A stretch of 64,000 nucleotides of DNA from assembly GCA_003254905.1 (NCBI GenBank), contig QANU01014997.1, forward strand, positions 124,001-188,000, read 5' to 3'. The position numbers and the translations under genes are program-made. The notes under the pieces were generated by a model. The model did no database searches and was not told the origin of the DNA. It was given only the letters and a program-made list of their open reading frames with translations. The stretch is from Nissolia schottii (Eukaryota > Streptophyta > Magnoliopsida > Fabales > Fabaceae). Each line of letters begins with the position of its first letter. Position 1 is the stretch's first letter. Positions 48,901 through 58,648 of this stretch are shown here, piece by piece.

Positions 48901-51900
48901 TCATTCTTTTGTGGGAGATAGGGATGCAAGTTATTTTCAGAAATCAGGGTTGAATAAATGATATTTTCAGGCATTTTTGACCTTAAAATTGATTGTTAAT
49001 CAGGGATGTTCTTGTTTTGTAATATTTTTGCACTGATTCCACCTATTGTGATAAGGAGTTATGGTATTGTTGTATTATTTTTAAGCGGAAAATTGAGTTA
49101 GCTCAACTGTTATGATTTAACTACATTGACTCAGGTCTTGGGTTCGATTCCTAGTTGTGATCCTTTATTTGTATGTCATCTGTAACTGCAATTTTAAGCA
49201 CACTTTAGGCTTGTGAGATACGTTGTTTGTGTGATGTGCATCTCTTGTTAGTAACAAACCCGTAATGGGCCAAGTGTATGGGAGGAAAATTATAGAATTA
49301 GGTGTGGGAGTCTGTTACACACCCTCCTGCAGATGCGGAATCGGTTAAGGCAAAAACAGGAAAGGAAATCCTTCCTTTCCCATTTGTTTATTCTAGAAGA
49401 TTGAGCAGAATAAGGAAAGAATAAATCTGTTGAAGCTGTTGCAACAGATTAGGAGCTGATTTGCTAATCAAATCAGAGAAGAATAAGTTAGGGAGATATA
49501 ATAGGAAATAAATAGCCATCCCCTGATTCTCTCTCCTGCGAGTATAAGGGGGAGTTCTAGAAGTTGGGGAAAATTATTCAGAAATTGAATTAGGAACTAG
49601 GAGGCCAAAGGGAGCCTATATTCCCAGGATTGTTTTCTCTATTTTAACCCACTGCTAATTCGGCTAACAGCCATCTATTGTACCGAATTATTTAGTAAAT
49701 TCCCCTCTGGAATTTTACTGGACCACTAATAAAATTACCAAGTTTTTCAGCTAGCAAATCTCCCATTGATACCAGTTCTTACATGTCGGTGGACCCTCCC
49801 CTTGAAGCATCACCTTGTCCTCAAGGTGAAATGAGGGGAAAGCTGTCCGGATGTCTGCTGTCAATTCCCACGAATTTTCGAAAGCTGGAAGGTTCTTCCA
49901 TTGGAGCAAGACTTCCTCCTGTCCTGCCGCATTGGTGCGGACTGCTATGACTTGCTGGGGTTCCACTTGAAGTTCAAGGTCGTTGGTGAGGGACTTTGGC
50001 AGAGGCTGAACTTGGCCTGAAGGGGAAATGCACTTGATGGTTCCGGTGCATTTCTGGTTCCCGTGATGCTTCAAGGGGAGGGTCCACCGACTTGTAAGAA
50101 CTGGTATCAATGGGAGATTTGCTAGCTGAAAAACTCGGTAATTTTATTAATGGTCCAGTAAAATTCCAGAGGGGAATTTACTGAATAATTCGGTACAATA
50201 GATGGCTGTTAGCCGAATTAGCAGTGGCTGAAAATAGAGAAAACAATCTTGGGAATATAGGCTCCCTTTGGCCTCCTAGTTCCTAATTCAATTTCTGAAT
50301 AATTTTCCCTAACTCCTAGAACTCCCCTTTATACTCGCAGGAGAGAGAATCAGGGGATGGCTATTTATTTCCTATTATATCTCCCTAACTTATTCTTCTC
50401 TGATTTGATTAGCAAATCAGCTCCTAATCTGTTGCAACAGCTTCAACAGATTTATTCTTTCCTTATTCTGCTCAATCTTCTAGAATAAACAAATGGGAAA
50501 GGAAGGATTTCCTTTCCTGTTTTTGCCTTAACCGATTCCGCAGGAGGGTGTGTAACAGAGTGCAAGTCAGGTGATGGTAGGAAATCAAACGGGCCCCACT
50601 CTATGTCACTAGCTGCTTAGGTGTACTTGTATGGGTGGGAGAGCAGGGGAATGTGTGAGAATCTCGTGCAAGGGGGTATTTGTATTGGTGCGAGGGTGTG
50701 AATGAGGTAGGCTAGAATTTTGGACTGGACTTTTGGGAGAGACTGAGCTTCTCTAGCTTGCTGAGAACATTTCTTCTCCTTTCCTGCACTCTGTACTGTT
50801 TTCTCTTCTTCCTTGGCTGATTTCATACTGATCTCAGCTCAAGGGTGTGAATAAAACATCATACTTCTTCCTATTTTTTGGTCTGTGGTTTCTTTCAATC
50901 TGAATGAATATTTAGTTATTGAATGTGGTTATTTATGGGCATAGTATTAACTTTCTTGATTTTCGTGGTGTTTGCTTTGTTATATTGCTTGACCCATATT
51001 GTGCTTGTATGCTTTCTTTATTCACGTCCATACCCTTCTATTTGTATTTCTTGTTGCTTTAGCCTCAAGTATCATTTTTTGTTTGTGCTTAGGAGCTTTA
51101 CTTTTTCAAAATTACGAAGTTTCTTCAAAATTCATATTCTTGGTATTTTCTAAAACATGTTTCTCGTCTGGTACATTTATGTTGTGGTACATGTTTCTCT
51201 TACAAAGAGAAGTAAATTTTTGGGTCCTTCCCACCTCAATAACCTTGTAGGGCGGTTTGGAACTTCCCTTGCACAACTAATAACATTAACAACAAACAAC
51301 ATTGTAGAAGGAATAAGGAAGAGTATTATCAGCCTAGAAAAGTTGCATTAAATTATTGTAATTGTAAATATACCTAAAGGCTAATGGATTTCCTCCGTTT
51401 GCAGTCTCAGGTGGGAGTGGCAGAAGTTATCTATCCACAGCGTCCCGGACAGATTGAATGTGATGTAAGCACTTATGTTCCCGTCGTATCTTTTGTCAAT
51501 ACGTATTTGGGATGCCTTGCATGTGTAGCTTTTACTGCTTGGTTCATTAAGTATTTAAAAAAGTTGTGGGGCTCAGTAGCAAAAATTGTATCTTACATAC
51601 AGTTCTATACATTACAGCCTTACAACTAATAAATTACAGTAGCTTCATGCACGTTTATTTTATTTGGTTAGATCTGCATGCAAACCCATAAACCATTTAA
51701 TGTCCATTTACATTTATATTTAATGATTTACCTTGTAGTTCTATATGAAAACTGGGGAGTGTAAATACGGGGAAAGATGCAAGTTCCATCACCCTATTGA
51801 CCGCTCAGCACCATCACTGTCAAAGCAGGCCTCACAACAAATTGTCAAACTCACTCCTGCGGGATTACCTAGGAGAGAGGTATGTTCAGGCGTTCCCATC

Positions 51901-54364
51901 TGCATACATGGTGCAATTTCCTCCTCCTCCTGCATTTTTTCAGTAAATAAATTTTTTTGTGTATACTCAAAAAAGTGCATTTTATATCAATTTTGATCTT
52001 CTTACTTAAGTTTGGAGGTTGTTTAGATCAACTTGAAGTTACTTTGATTGCATATTGCATGTGATGGAAGGTTTTCAAGTCAATCTCAGTAGATGCTAAT
52101 TATTAAATTGCACATGTAGACTGTTCAAAATTTTACTAATAGCAGTGTATCCAACTGAGTTCGTCAAACTGAAGAGTTTATGTACGTAAAGAATACATGT
52201 TATAAGCAATATAATTAGGAACTAAACATGATTAAATGTTATATTTATGATTAACATTGAATAATGCTAACTTTAAAATAAAATAAATGAAAGAAATATC
52301 ATAAAATATATCTTAATGCATCACACTTAGTTGTTATGTCATACTTTATTTTATGTTACTTAGTTTGATAAAATAGCTCAATTATGATAAATACATAAAA
52401 TTAACTTAATAAACTCAATAGATATTGTCTAACATTAGCAAAGTTAGCTAAGTTTTAAAAATTTACCAAATTTGTACATTTTGAGGTAAACTCATAAATT
52501 CGGAGGTAGATTTTAGCTCGTAAACTTGCTAGCAAAATCGATAGTTTACTTAAATTCATACGAATTTACCAATAGAGAGTTTACATGAGCGTTAACTCGT
52601 TTTGTGTAATTATATTGTAAATTTGAGAGTTTAGTAACCATGTATCACATTGTGTCCTTGTAGATAGGCTTAACCCACCCTGAGATGGGGGAGCAAGAGG
52701 TACAACACAGCCACACAGCCACCAACGAATAACCGTCCTTGCCCAAAGTTCTGCCTCTGACATAGAATTTGCCTTCAACACCATACACAAACCACCACCT
52801 TCACTTGATCTGCGATTAGATAAAATGCCTCCTATCAGATAAGCATCCCTCACCAGATCATAATGACAACACACCCACCAAGAAAATAATTTAGATGGTC
52901 CCACATTTGATACACTCCTTGTCCTATTTGCAACTACCTTCCTTTCACTTTTCATGTAACTTCTATCTTCACACCAAGAATGCCATAGTCTCCACACAAA
53001 ATGCATAAACCCAAACCAATCCACTTTCTTTTTATGAAAAATAATGCTATTCCGATACAACCAAAGTGACCAAATAATAGTATAAAATAGAATCTTCCAA
53101 TTATCCAACCCAAAATTTGCAGTGGGAATTGCTATACCGGAAGAGAAAAATACCTCCAAATTTTGTGGACATGTCCATGTCCAAGTTATCCCTCGTTCTT
53201 TCAAACGATAGCACCAAGTTTTCCATGCAAAGCAGCCAACAAACGTGAACTAGATCCCTCCTCTACATTACATAGAACGCACTGTGCATCACCTTGAATA
53301 ATCCTAAGCCTATGAAGATGATCTTTAGTACTCAACCGCCAAAACGTAGACATCCACGCCGAGAGTTCTGCCTTTGGTGGAACTAAATTCTGCCATGCTT
53401 TTGCATATCTCCCACCCTGGTCTGGCTCACCCAAAGCATGCCTGTCAATCTCCTTCACGCAAGAACTGACTGAAAACTTGCCTGTTGCTAGATGCTTCCA
53501 ATTGATACTATCCTCCATAGAAACATTATGAATAACACATTCTAGATGTACCTACAAAGAAGACTATTTTTTTCCCACTCAAATAATTCTCTTCTCCACT
53601 CAAAAAACCACACCCAAGTTGTCCCCTCCTAGACCTCACACTTCCCACCCCAATTAATTTATTCTTTGTAAAGACAAGGAAAATAGACGTGGGTATCTGT
53701 CCTTGAGCAACTCCGAGCATAGCCAACGATCCTCCCAAAAACTGGAAAATTTCCCCCCTACCCACCACTAATCCCAGACCCTCCTTTGCCAGAAACTCCA
53801 CCACTGGTGTCGAAGAGGCAATAGAACAAATTTTACCCAATAGGCTACTTTTATCTCTAAATTGTTGACCCACCAATGGTCTATCCCGATACAACTTATT
53901 GCATGAACCAACCGCCGTTTTTCCATAGTGAACATGTGCCATCAAAGAACCTCCACCACCATTTGAAAAGCATAGCCGCCTTTTTAATTTGAATGTCCGC
54001 CACTCCTAACCCCCGATACTCCTTTGGCTTCGGAACCAAGCTCCAATTAATCAAATGCATACCTCTTTTACCTTTATTCTGCCCCCCAAAAATATTTAGA
54101 TTGCATTGAAATAATTTTTTGTTTTTGCAACCCCTTTGGGCATTTTGAATATCTCCAAATAATATATATAGGCAAACTATTTAGCACTGATTTTGCAACT
54201 TTTAACATATGTCCTGACAGGGTGCTGTCATCTGTCCGTATTATATGAAAACTGGCACTTGCAAGTTTGGTGCAACCTGCAGGTTTGACCACCCATCACC
54301 TCGAGAAGTTATGGAGATGGCAAAATCACAGGGAACATCTGCAACTGATGGAGAGGAAGTATAA
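30954..54364 (+). CDS. HUA1: HUA1-type six-CCCH zinc finger RNA-binding protein
   Basis: Ortholog of Arabidopsis HUA1 (C3H37), a nuclear RNA-binding protein that acts with HUA2 and HEN4 in processing AGAMOUS pre-mRNA. Eleven exons in frame: 30954-31281, 32362-32609, 44336-44395, 44491-44613, 44687-44872, 48440-48477, 48564-48610, 48686-48816, 51405-51464, 51739-51879, 54221-54364 (TAA). 501 residues. Six C-x8-C-x5-C-x3-H fingers: 159-178, 211-230, 252-271, 320-339, 406-425, 459-478, each with a (K)TxxCKFG/CKYG core. [25 protein letters not shown] and SKGLPVR are HUA1 hallmarks. The N-terminus is Ala/Ser-rich. All splice sites are canonical despite introns of up to 11.7 kb. Exon 5 has two in-frame donors (44864, 44873); the second keeps VRL, nearest to the VRS of Arabidopsis. 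Confidence 0.95.
32618..32660. repeat. (TAT)n microsatellite in HUA1 intron 2
   Basis: Nearly perfect ATT repeats for about 40 bases, nine bases after the exon 2 donor (32610). Nothing else recognisable to 33640. Confidence 0.85.
33650..33880 (-). mobile_element. Short Ty1-copia reverse transcriptase remnant
   Basis: The minus strand encodes a YVDDTVIT-like active site region and, nearby, a YFLGIHV-like phrase typical of Ty1-copia RT. No LTR or other domain accompanies it. It is an old, broken fossil. Confidence 0.5.
34390..34770 (+). mobile_element. Probable LINE ORF1 (5') fragment
   Basis: From 34401 the translation [19 protein letters not shown] and [13 protein letters not shown] resembles the start of plant L1 ORF1 proteins. 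It lies just left of a copia fossil whose other side is LINE endonuclease (37497), so the copia may have landed inside this LINE. Confidence 0.4.
34780..37490 (-). mobile_element. Ty1-copia retrotransposon fossil (3' part), HUA1 intron 2
   Basis: In element order on the minus strand: part of integrase ([11 protein letters not shown] near 37450, [13 protein letters not shown]-like near 37130), reverse transcriptase ([11 protein letters not shown] near 36060, [11 protein letters not shown] near 35910), RNase H ([15 protein letters not shown] near 35310, [11 protein letters not shown] near 35200), polypurine tract CTTGAGGGGGAGTG (34958-34971) and the start of an LTR (TGTTAGTAATC). Gag, protease and the N-terminal integrase are absent, and the coding region is broken in several places. 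The right edge abuts LINE sequence. Confidence 0.85.
37497..40550 (+). mobile_element. Rearranged tandem L1-type LINE cluster, HUA1 intron 2
   Basis: Three linked pieces: 37497-38380 (endonuclease [21 protein letters not shown], then the C-terminal HLFLHC-like zone and 3' end), 38381-39420 (linker, endonuclease, C-terminal zone, 3' end) and 39421-40550 (linker, then RT with [17 protein letters not shown] and [16 protein letters not shown]). Pieces 1 and 2 share the same missing RT, and the linker follows a 3' end twice with a period near 1,040 bases. Frames are interrupted throughout, so it is inactive. Confidence 0.75.
41018..41789. mobile_element. Terminal-inverted-repeat element (MITE-like), HUA1 intron 2
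   Basis: The left end AAGAGTGTATGTGG... GGAAAGAAATTGGGTGG pairs imperfectly with the inverse of the right end, AAGAGTGTGTTTGGC... GGAAAGAAATTGAGAGG. About 770 bases, no coding capacity. The target duplication is unclear. DNA from 40550 to 41017 is unrecognised. Confidence 0.55.
41910..42150. mobile_element. Foldback element 1, HUA1 intron 2
   Basis: Two inverted arms of about 110 bases: AATAAAACATCAAATCAG at left pairs with CTGATTTGATGGTTTATT at right, and GTTTCAAATTGATCAAATT occurs in both arms. The whole element can form one hairpin. Confidence 0.85.
42183..42350 (-). mobile_element. Au-like tRNA-derived SINE, HUA1 intron 2
   Basis: The minus strand reads GACGCAACGGTAAGGTTGC (box A region), CACGGGTTCTAATAC (box B), AGCCTCTTCGTTTACAAGGG-like and a GCATTGAGCAGCCC end, the body of the widespread plant Au SINE. 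Not a functional tRNA. Confidence 0.7.
42515..42773. mobile_element. Foldback element 2, HUA1 intron 2
   Basis: Inverted arms of about 115 bases share CCCCAGGTTATGGAAAT and GTTGCCAAAA(A/G)CCGAT. It has the 'AAGTTxGTCC' wording of element 1 but is a different sequence. The following DNA (42780-44335) has no recognised feature. Confidence 0.8.
44912..48130 (+). mobile_element. Ty1-copia retrotransposon fossil (5' part), HUA1 intron 5
   Basis: Parts in order: 5' LTR (about 44912-45528, enlarged by a nested MITE), tRNA-iMet primer site TGGTATCAGGGCTCC (45530-45544), a short gag remainder, protease ([11 protein letters not shown] near 46100), pre-integrase zinc region ([23 protein letters not shown]), integrase core (46680-47330) and the start of reverse transcriptase ([13 protein letters not shown], 47980-48130). 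The 3' half and 3' LTR are missing and the coding region is broken in several places. It predates the MITE in its LTR. Confidence 0.85.
45119..45486. mobile_element. hAT-type MITE nested in the copia LTR
   Basis: Terminal repeats TAGGGGTGTCAAAACGGGCC and TAGGGCTGTCAAAATGGCCC (inverse) with exact 8-bp target duplications CAAAATAC (45111-45118 and 45487-45494). 368 bases, with a G/C-rich periphery full of AAACGGGCC phrases and an A-rich centre. No transposase. Confidence 0.93.
49091..49250 (+). mobile_element. Possible tRNA-derived SINE or tRNA relic, HUA1 intron 8
   Basis: Box A-like TTAGCTCAACTG (49098-49109) and an exact box B GGTTCGATTCC (49141-49151) at pol III spacing. A cloverleaf is not convincing and the 3' end is not clear. 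Confidence 0.5.
49313..50557. mobile_element. Inverted pair of Ty3-gypsy LTRs with a short internal piece (palindrome)
   Basis: Left LTR 49313-49793 (minus) and right LTR 50093-50557 (plus) both start TGTAAGAACTGG and end GGGTGTGTAACA. By eye they differ at only a few percent of bases. Between them lie about 300 bases; on the minus strand these hold the C-terminal chromodomain-like end of integrase ([24 protein letters not shown]) and a polypurine tract beside each LTR. Flanks are GAGTC and GAGTG. It is a defective, rearranged fossil; the normal internal region is absent. A long hairpin is expected in the HUA1 pre-mRNA. Confidence 0.88.
52640..54180 (-). mobile_element. L1-type LINE, C-terminal part, HUA1 intron 10
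   Basis: Minus strand, in order: end of RT ([20 protein letters not shown] near 54150, then [11 protein letters not shown]-like phrases near 54000), the zinc-binding RT-associated domain ([16 protein letters not shown] near 53500, [15 protein letters not shown] near 53300) and the C-terminal [15 protein letters not shown] (near 53050). It is 5'-truncated and frame-broken. Its left part reaches to within about 40 bases of the exon 11 acceptor (54220). The DNA before it (51880-52580) is unrecognised. Confidence 0.8.
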
Positions 54365-54629
54365 GGCCATGAAATTGCGCCTGGTTCGGCCCAGGAGCAA
54401 CAGTGAAATCTTGTATTATATTTTTACTTTATAATTTAGAAGCCTCCTTTTGCCTATTATCATGATTTGAACAGCTATGGCAGAAGACATGCGTTGCTTC
54501 CGTCGCTATTTTCACGGTCAGTTGACCTTAAAATTGCAATTCAACTCTAAACAATGTTGATTAATTAGTACTAGCTTAATTTTGACTTAGAAAAGCTTGA
54601 CAATGATTGTGGTTATATTGTGTTCATAT

Positions 54630-54803
54630 TTTTTCTTTTGGTTGCCTGCCTAGTTCCAAGGATTCGTCTTGACTAATCCTGGTCGCGCACCTGGCTATGG
54701 TGGGTGAGTCTTCCAGCGAGGATAACTGCGTACACAAGGTCTCGAATCTGAGACTTGCTTAAGCAATATCAAGCCGCATACTACTTAGACCAACCCCATT
54801 GAT
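54630..54803 (-). mobile_element. tRNA-derived SINE, copy 2
   Basis: The inverse of the SINE at 13390: box B GGTCTCGAATCTGAG region, CACCTGGCTATGG body, T-rich left end (the inverted A-tail). It is flanked by an exact 17-bp target duplication TTATATTGTGTTCATAT (54613-54629 and 54804-54820). It lies 270 bases past the HUA1 stop. Confidence 0.93.
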
Positions 54804-55568
54804 TTATATTGTGTTCATATAATGCTTGTGTAAGTGGTACTAAATAATTAAAGCTGCTAGCGTATTTTCCATGAATGCATCCATCAAATGAATCTGAAGT
54901 AAAAATTAAAAATCAGTCATCATAGTATATATTTAAAACGTAATTTAAAATTACAAATACATGATAGTTATGCTGCTATGTAGTGTTTAGCATGAATCTA
55001 GGCTGTAGTAACATTATCGTTTGTAAGTATGATAATTGGGGGGATGGAAATCATGTCTTACTCCTGTCACAACCCCCGTCCCGCTAATAAGAATTTGCCA
55101 CCTAAGATTTACATATTAATTATGATATTTTTATTGAAATCTAAGCCCGTTAAATTTTTCTGTTTCTCTTTCTTCTCCCATGACAATCTTCATTTCGGTG
55201 GTAGTGGCCACATCATGCGAACCATTTCAACACTAACCACAGTGAATCATTTGAATAATTAATACTAATTAATAATTTTCAATGGTAGATAATTATTAGC
55301 TTAGGTTGTTCGTTGTGTTTGCAGGAGATTAAGGATTAGATGATAGAAACCAGGTGACGGTGAAATGGGAGTACTAGGTGTGGCAGCAGCTTGAGAGGGA
55401 GACATCCTCATCACCGGTGAACTCCACCACCTAAGTGGCGGTGTGAAACAAATGATGTCAGTAGGGCACAAGATGCCCTTTGTTCTTACTATTATGGATG
55501 GGAAAGTTTTTCTTCTCTGATTTGGGGAAAATTTGTTATTGAGAGGGATTGAATATTGTTTTAACTTT

Positions 55569-55756
55569 TTTATTTTAGGTTGTCTGTCCAGTAACCAAGG
55601 CTTAGTCATGACTAATGGGGGTCGACCCGAGTTACGCACCTGGCTATGGCGAGTGAGTCTCCTAACAAGGATAATTGCGTACACAAGGTCTCGAACTCGG
55701 GACTTTGTTTAAGCGATACCAAGCCAATTACCACTTAGACCAAGCCCTGTTGGTAT
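55569..55756 (-). mobile_element. tRNA-derived SINE, copy 3
   Basis: Same family and orientation as 54630-54803 (AAGGTCTCGAACTCGGGAC box B, CACCTGGCTATGGCGAGTG). It is flanked by an exact 15-bp duplication TATTGTTTTAACTTT (55554-55568 and 55757-55771). DNA between the two SINEs (54821-55553) shows no gene. Confidence 0.93.
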
Positions 55757-56036
55757 TATTGTTTTAACTTTGAAGGTGTCAGTCTCAAACCCAAGTGAAA
55801 GAACTAGTGCTTGGAATCTTGATGAAAACAAGATATTTTATTTCTTTCTGATGTAGATTCTTAGTTGGAATGACGCTGGTGGTCACTCTTGCGAGGCAGA
55901 GGTCAGGTGTGGTGGTACATTGAGTGCTTCTCCTCAAGGACTTCTCACCACCATAAGCCTGCACTTACTTTTCATTGCGGAATCAGGGCAATTGCGAATT
56001 TTGAAATAGGTTGGTTGAGGTGGGCAACATTAAACT

Positions 56037-56231
56037 TTAATGCGAGGCTTCTTGAATCCGTCGAATCTTGGTCTCCGTCTGTTGAATCTTTCCCTCCGAC
56101 TCAGCTAGGTCATTTATAACGGCAAACAGCTCGTCCCTTTCGCCAGGCGGCAGATTAAGATCCAAATGCACCGGGCGCTGTGAAGAATCGGCCTCGCTCC
56201 CACCCTCTCCTCCAGCTGGAGCCATCATCAT
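56037..56231 (-). CDS. Possible small protein with an LDLNL (EAR-like) motif
   Basis: A 64-residue minus-strand frame starts at a triple ATG (56231). It reads: Gly/Glu/Ser-rich start, HLDLNLPPGE at residues 22-31, then a polar, heptad-like helix (ELFAVINDLAESEGKIQQ and TKIRRIQEASH) to the stop. LxLxL is the core of the EAR repression motif, which recruits TOPLESS-type corepressors; function here is inference. A TATA-like AT stretch lies about 70-110 bases upstream (56300-56340). The frame has more balanced composition than its AT-rich surroundings. I do not recognise a family. It could be a real small gene, a first exon or a fragment of a lost gene. Confidence 0.45.
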   Translation of the reverse strand: MMMAPAGGEGGSEADSSQRPVHLDLNLPPGERDELFAVINDLAESEGKIQQTETKIRRIQEASH

Positions 56232-57369
56232 GTGTAAGCTTCCTTCTACAGCCGCAGCAGAAAGCAAACCCGCAATCCAAAGAATAAGAAGACTGCCCCA
56301 ATAAAATATTATAAATCAATTATAAATGTATGACCACGTGGAAAATTGCCAAATTCTCAGTTGTGAGACCGAAGGTGACAGCGAGACGGGACAGACGATT
56401 TGCTTCTATGATTGGGTAGTCCTAAAGTGCCTCAATTTTTAATAAACGATTTTCTTGGTTGGCAATGTAACATCTCAATTTTTTGGTTGTCTGATCCTTG
56501 AAATTCATGAAAAATGAATTTATTCCGTATTATTAGGAAATCTTATTATTCGATAATACAATTGTTTGATTTGTTTTATGCTAATTTATTTCGTTGTTTG
56601 AATTACTTTCAACTGTCGCTGGAATTAATGTCTATAATTGTGAAAAATATTATATTAGTTTATAAAAAAAATATTTATTAAATTGATTTAGAAATTTTTA
56701 GGTGTTAAAAAGAATTTCTACTTCTCTTGCCAACACGACGACTTATTTGTCAGTGTAATTGTACGTTGAAGAAAACAATTAATTTTCAAGACATAATCTT
56801 TTAGTAATTAATTAAAAGTGGTTGCTAAGATACATTTCTAAGTTGCGTGCCATGTGGACACTAGCATGCCAACATGGATCATGTTTTGTTGTTGCATTTA
56901 GACCCCGATGTTATATTGAATTAACATTTTTTTTTTTTTGAATTTGCATGAAAATCCCTAATTGAATTAACAATTTCAGTAGGATAGTCCTCATTTTTTT
57001 TTTCAGATTGAAACATGTGATTAATGGGAACACTGCTAAGAACCCTAAATATTTTTCATGAACCCTAAATCCCAATTTGGAATTGAAGATCCATTGTGGC
57101 CTTGACGCTGCCTCAAATTGATTTGATCCCTAGTTAATTTGAATCTTTAGGATGTATATTCAACAGTTGATTTGAATTACCCTTCATTTTTCGTGTAAGA
57201 TGAAACTAGAAAGTCATCACCTATTCTTTGTGAGAGATCAAGCAAGTAGCAATTGGTTTGTGTTGGTTTCTTACCCAACTATGGCATTGCGGTCGTTTGG
57301 GAAGTTGTAAGTCTTTTAAAATCAACTTCTGTTCTTGTTGCGTTAATTGTTACTATTGTGCTAAGATTT

Positions 57370-57548
57370 GGTGGAATTCAGATGGGATGAGAAAAGTGAA
57401 GTTGTGAACAAATGCTTGGAGGCTTATGTGAGAAGCGTGTGCAGAATAGCCTCATTCATGGTCAAGTTGGTTGCTTCTAATAGAAAGATGGCATAACACC
57501 GCATACAATACATCAGCCAATTGTGATCCTTATGAAGCAATGTTAGGT
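57370..57548 (+). mobile_element. Ty3-gypsy integrase remnant, left part
   Basis: A VVNKCLEAYVR-like phrase and a CDPYEAMLG-like phrase match the end of the integrase core of plant chromoviruses. It is an old, broken fossil with other domains missing, and is interrupted on the right by a solo LTR. The DNA at 56440-57350 is AT-rich and unassigned. Confidence 0.55.
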
Positions 57549-58039
57549 TGGGAACATCCCCATTTTTTCCCTTACAAAGATTTCAAGCAATTAAAATTTT
57601 GCGTAATTAAAGTGTACTCAAGACCGTTATTTAGACTAAAAATTTAATTATAAAGGTTTTCTTATCCAAAATACCAGTCAAAATAATGGTTTCGTAAACT
57701 TATGGAAATTTCGCAGAATTCGGATAAATTTTCAGTCAATATCGGAATTTCGTCAGGTGCCAAAGGTATCCGTAAAATATACTCTTACAGAAATAAACTC
57801 ACGAATACTTTAACTTGACACACCCTCCTGACCAGGAGGAGCATTAGTAGATCGCGACTATGTGTTCAAAATATTTTTAGGATATCCGTACACGAGCAAT
57901 TATAAACCAAACATGATCGAAAATTTACAAAAGTTATCCAAATGCACAGTGGGGGGGGCAGGGGATCATTATCCCACTTTTTTTTTCCATTAATTAATTA
58001 AATAATTAATTAATGAATGAACAGTGGCATCAAGGGGCC

Positions 58040-58047
58040 TATAAATA
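58040..58047 (+). promoter_or_regulatory. LTR TATA box
   Basis: TATAAATA within GGCCTATAAATACCCC. The identical wording occurs at 63520-63527 in the next LTR copy, at the same distance from the LTR start. It fits the LTR promoter. Confidence 0.7.
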
Positions 58048-58469
58048 CCCCGAGCCACTGCTGCTTCATTTCCAAAAATTTCTTAAGTTTTCTCATGCTG
58101 CTGCTTCTGTTCGTGCACACTGCGGTCATGCTGCCGGACTCAGGAAAAGTCATGGGATCATACCACCATTGAGGGAATCTTTTTCTTGTCAACTTTACCC
58201 GATCAGAACATGCTTAGGAAGTGGGTAACCCTAGACCCACTGTCTATGTGGATTCTATACTATTTTATGTGTTTATATCTGAAAAAGTAACTGAGGAAAT
58301 GTTATGTTGAAAATATAGAGATAAGTATGTGATGATGATTTTATGCAGTTTTAATGTTAGAAAAGTATAACTGTACTTGTTGGAATTTATGGGAAGCCTA
58401 AAATGCATTTTTAGTGAGAAACGGTGAGAAATAAGCAAGAAACAGCGCTACGGATGAGTTTAAGGCAAG

Positions 58470-58648
58470 GTCATTCGAATGATCTAGCATAGTCATTTGA
58501 ATGACTCAACAAATTTTACCCCTCGAGAGCAAAATTTATGTGTCATTCGAATGACTAGGCTAGGTCATTCGAATGACTCAACATTTTCACCCCCGGAGAG
58601 CCAAATTTTCATGTTATTCGAATAACTAAGCTATGTCATTCGAATGAC
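58470..58648. repeat. Array of six GTCATTCGAATGAC palindromes in an LTR
   Basis: Members: GTCATTCGAATGAT (58470), GTCATTTGAATGAC, GTCATTCGAATGAC (twice), GTTATTCGAATAAC (58613) and GTCATTCGAATGAC (58635). Intervals contain a repeated ACCCC(T/C)CGAGAGC-like spacer. It sits where the CGCTNAGCG array sits in the other two LTRs. Confidence 0.9.

Noticed and set aside
56232-56267. N-terminal extension of the small LDLNL protein
   Set aside because: The extension begins at TTG, not ATG; the first ATG is at 56231.
57190-57310. Possible copia RNase H remnant
   Set aside because: The resemblance is a few residues only and cannot be supported by reading.
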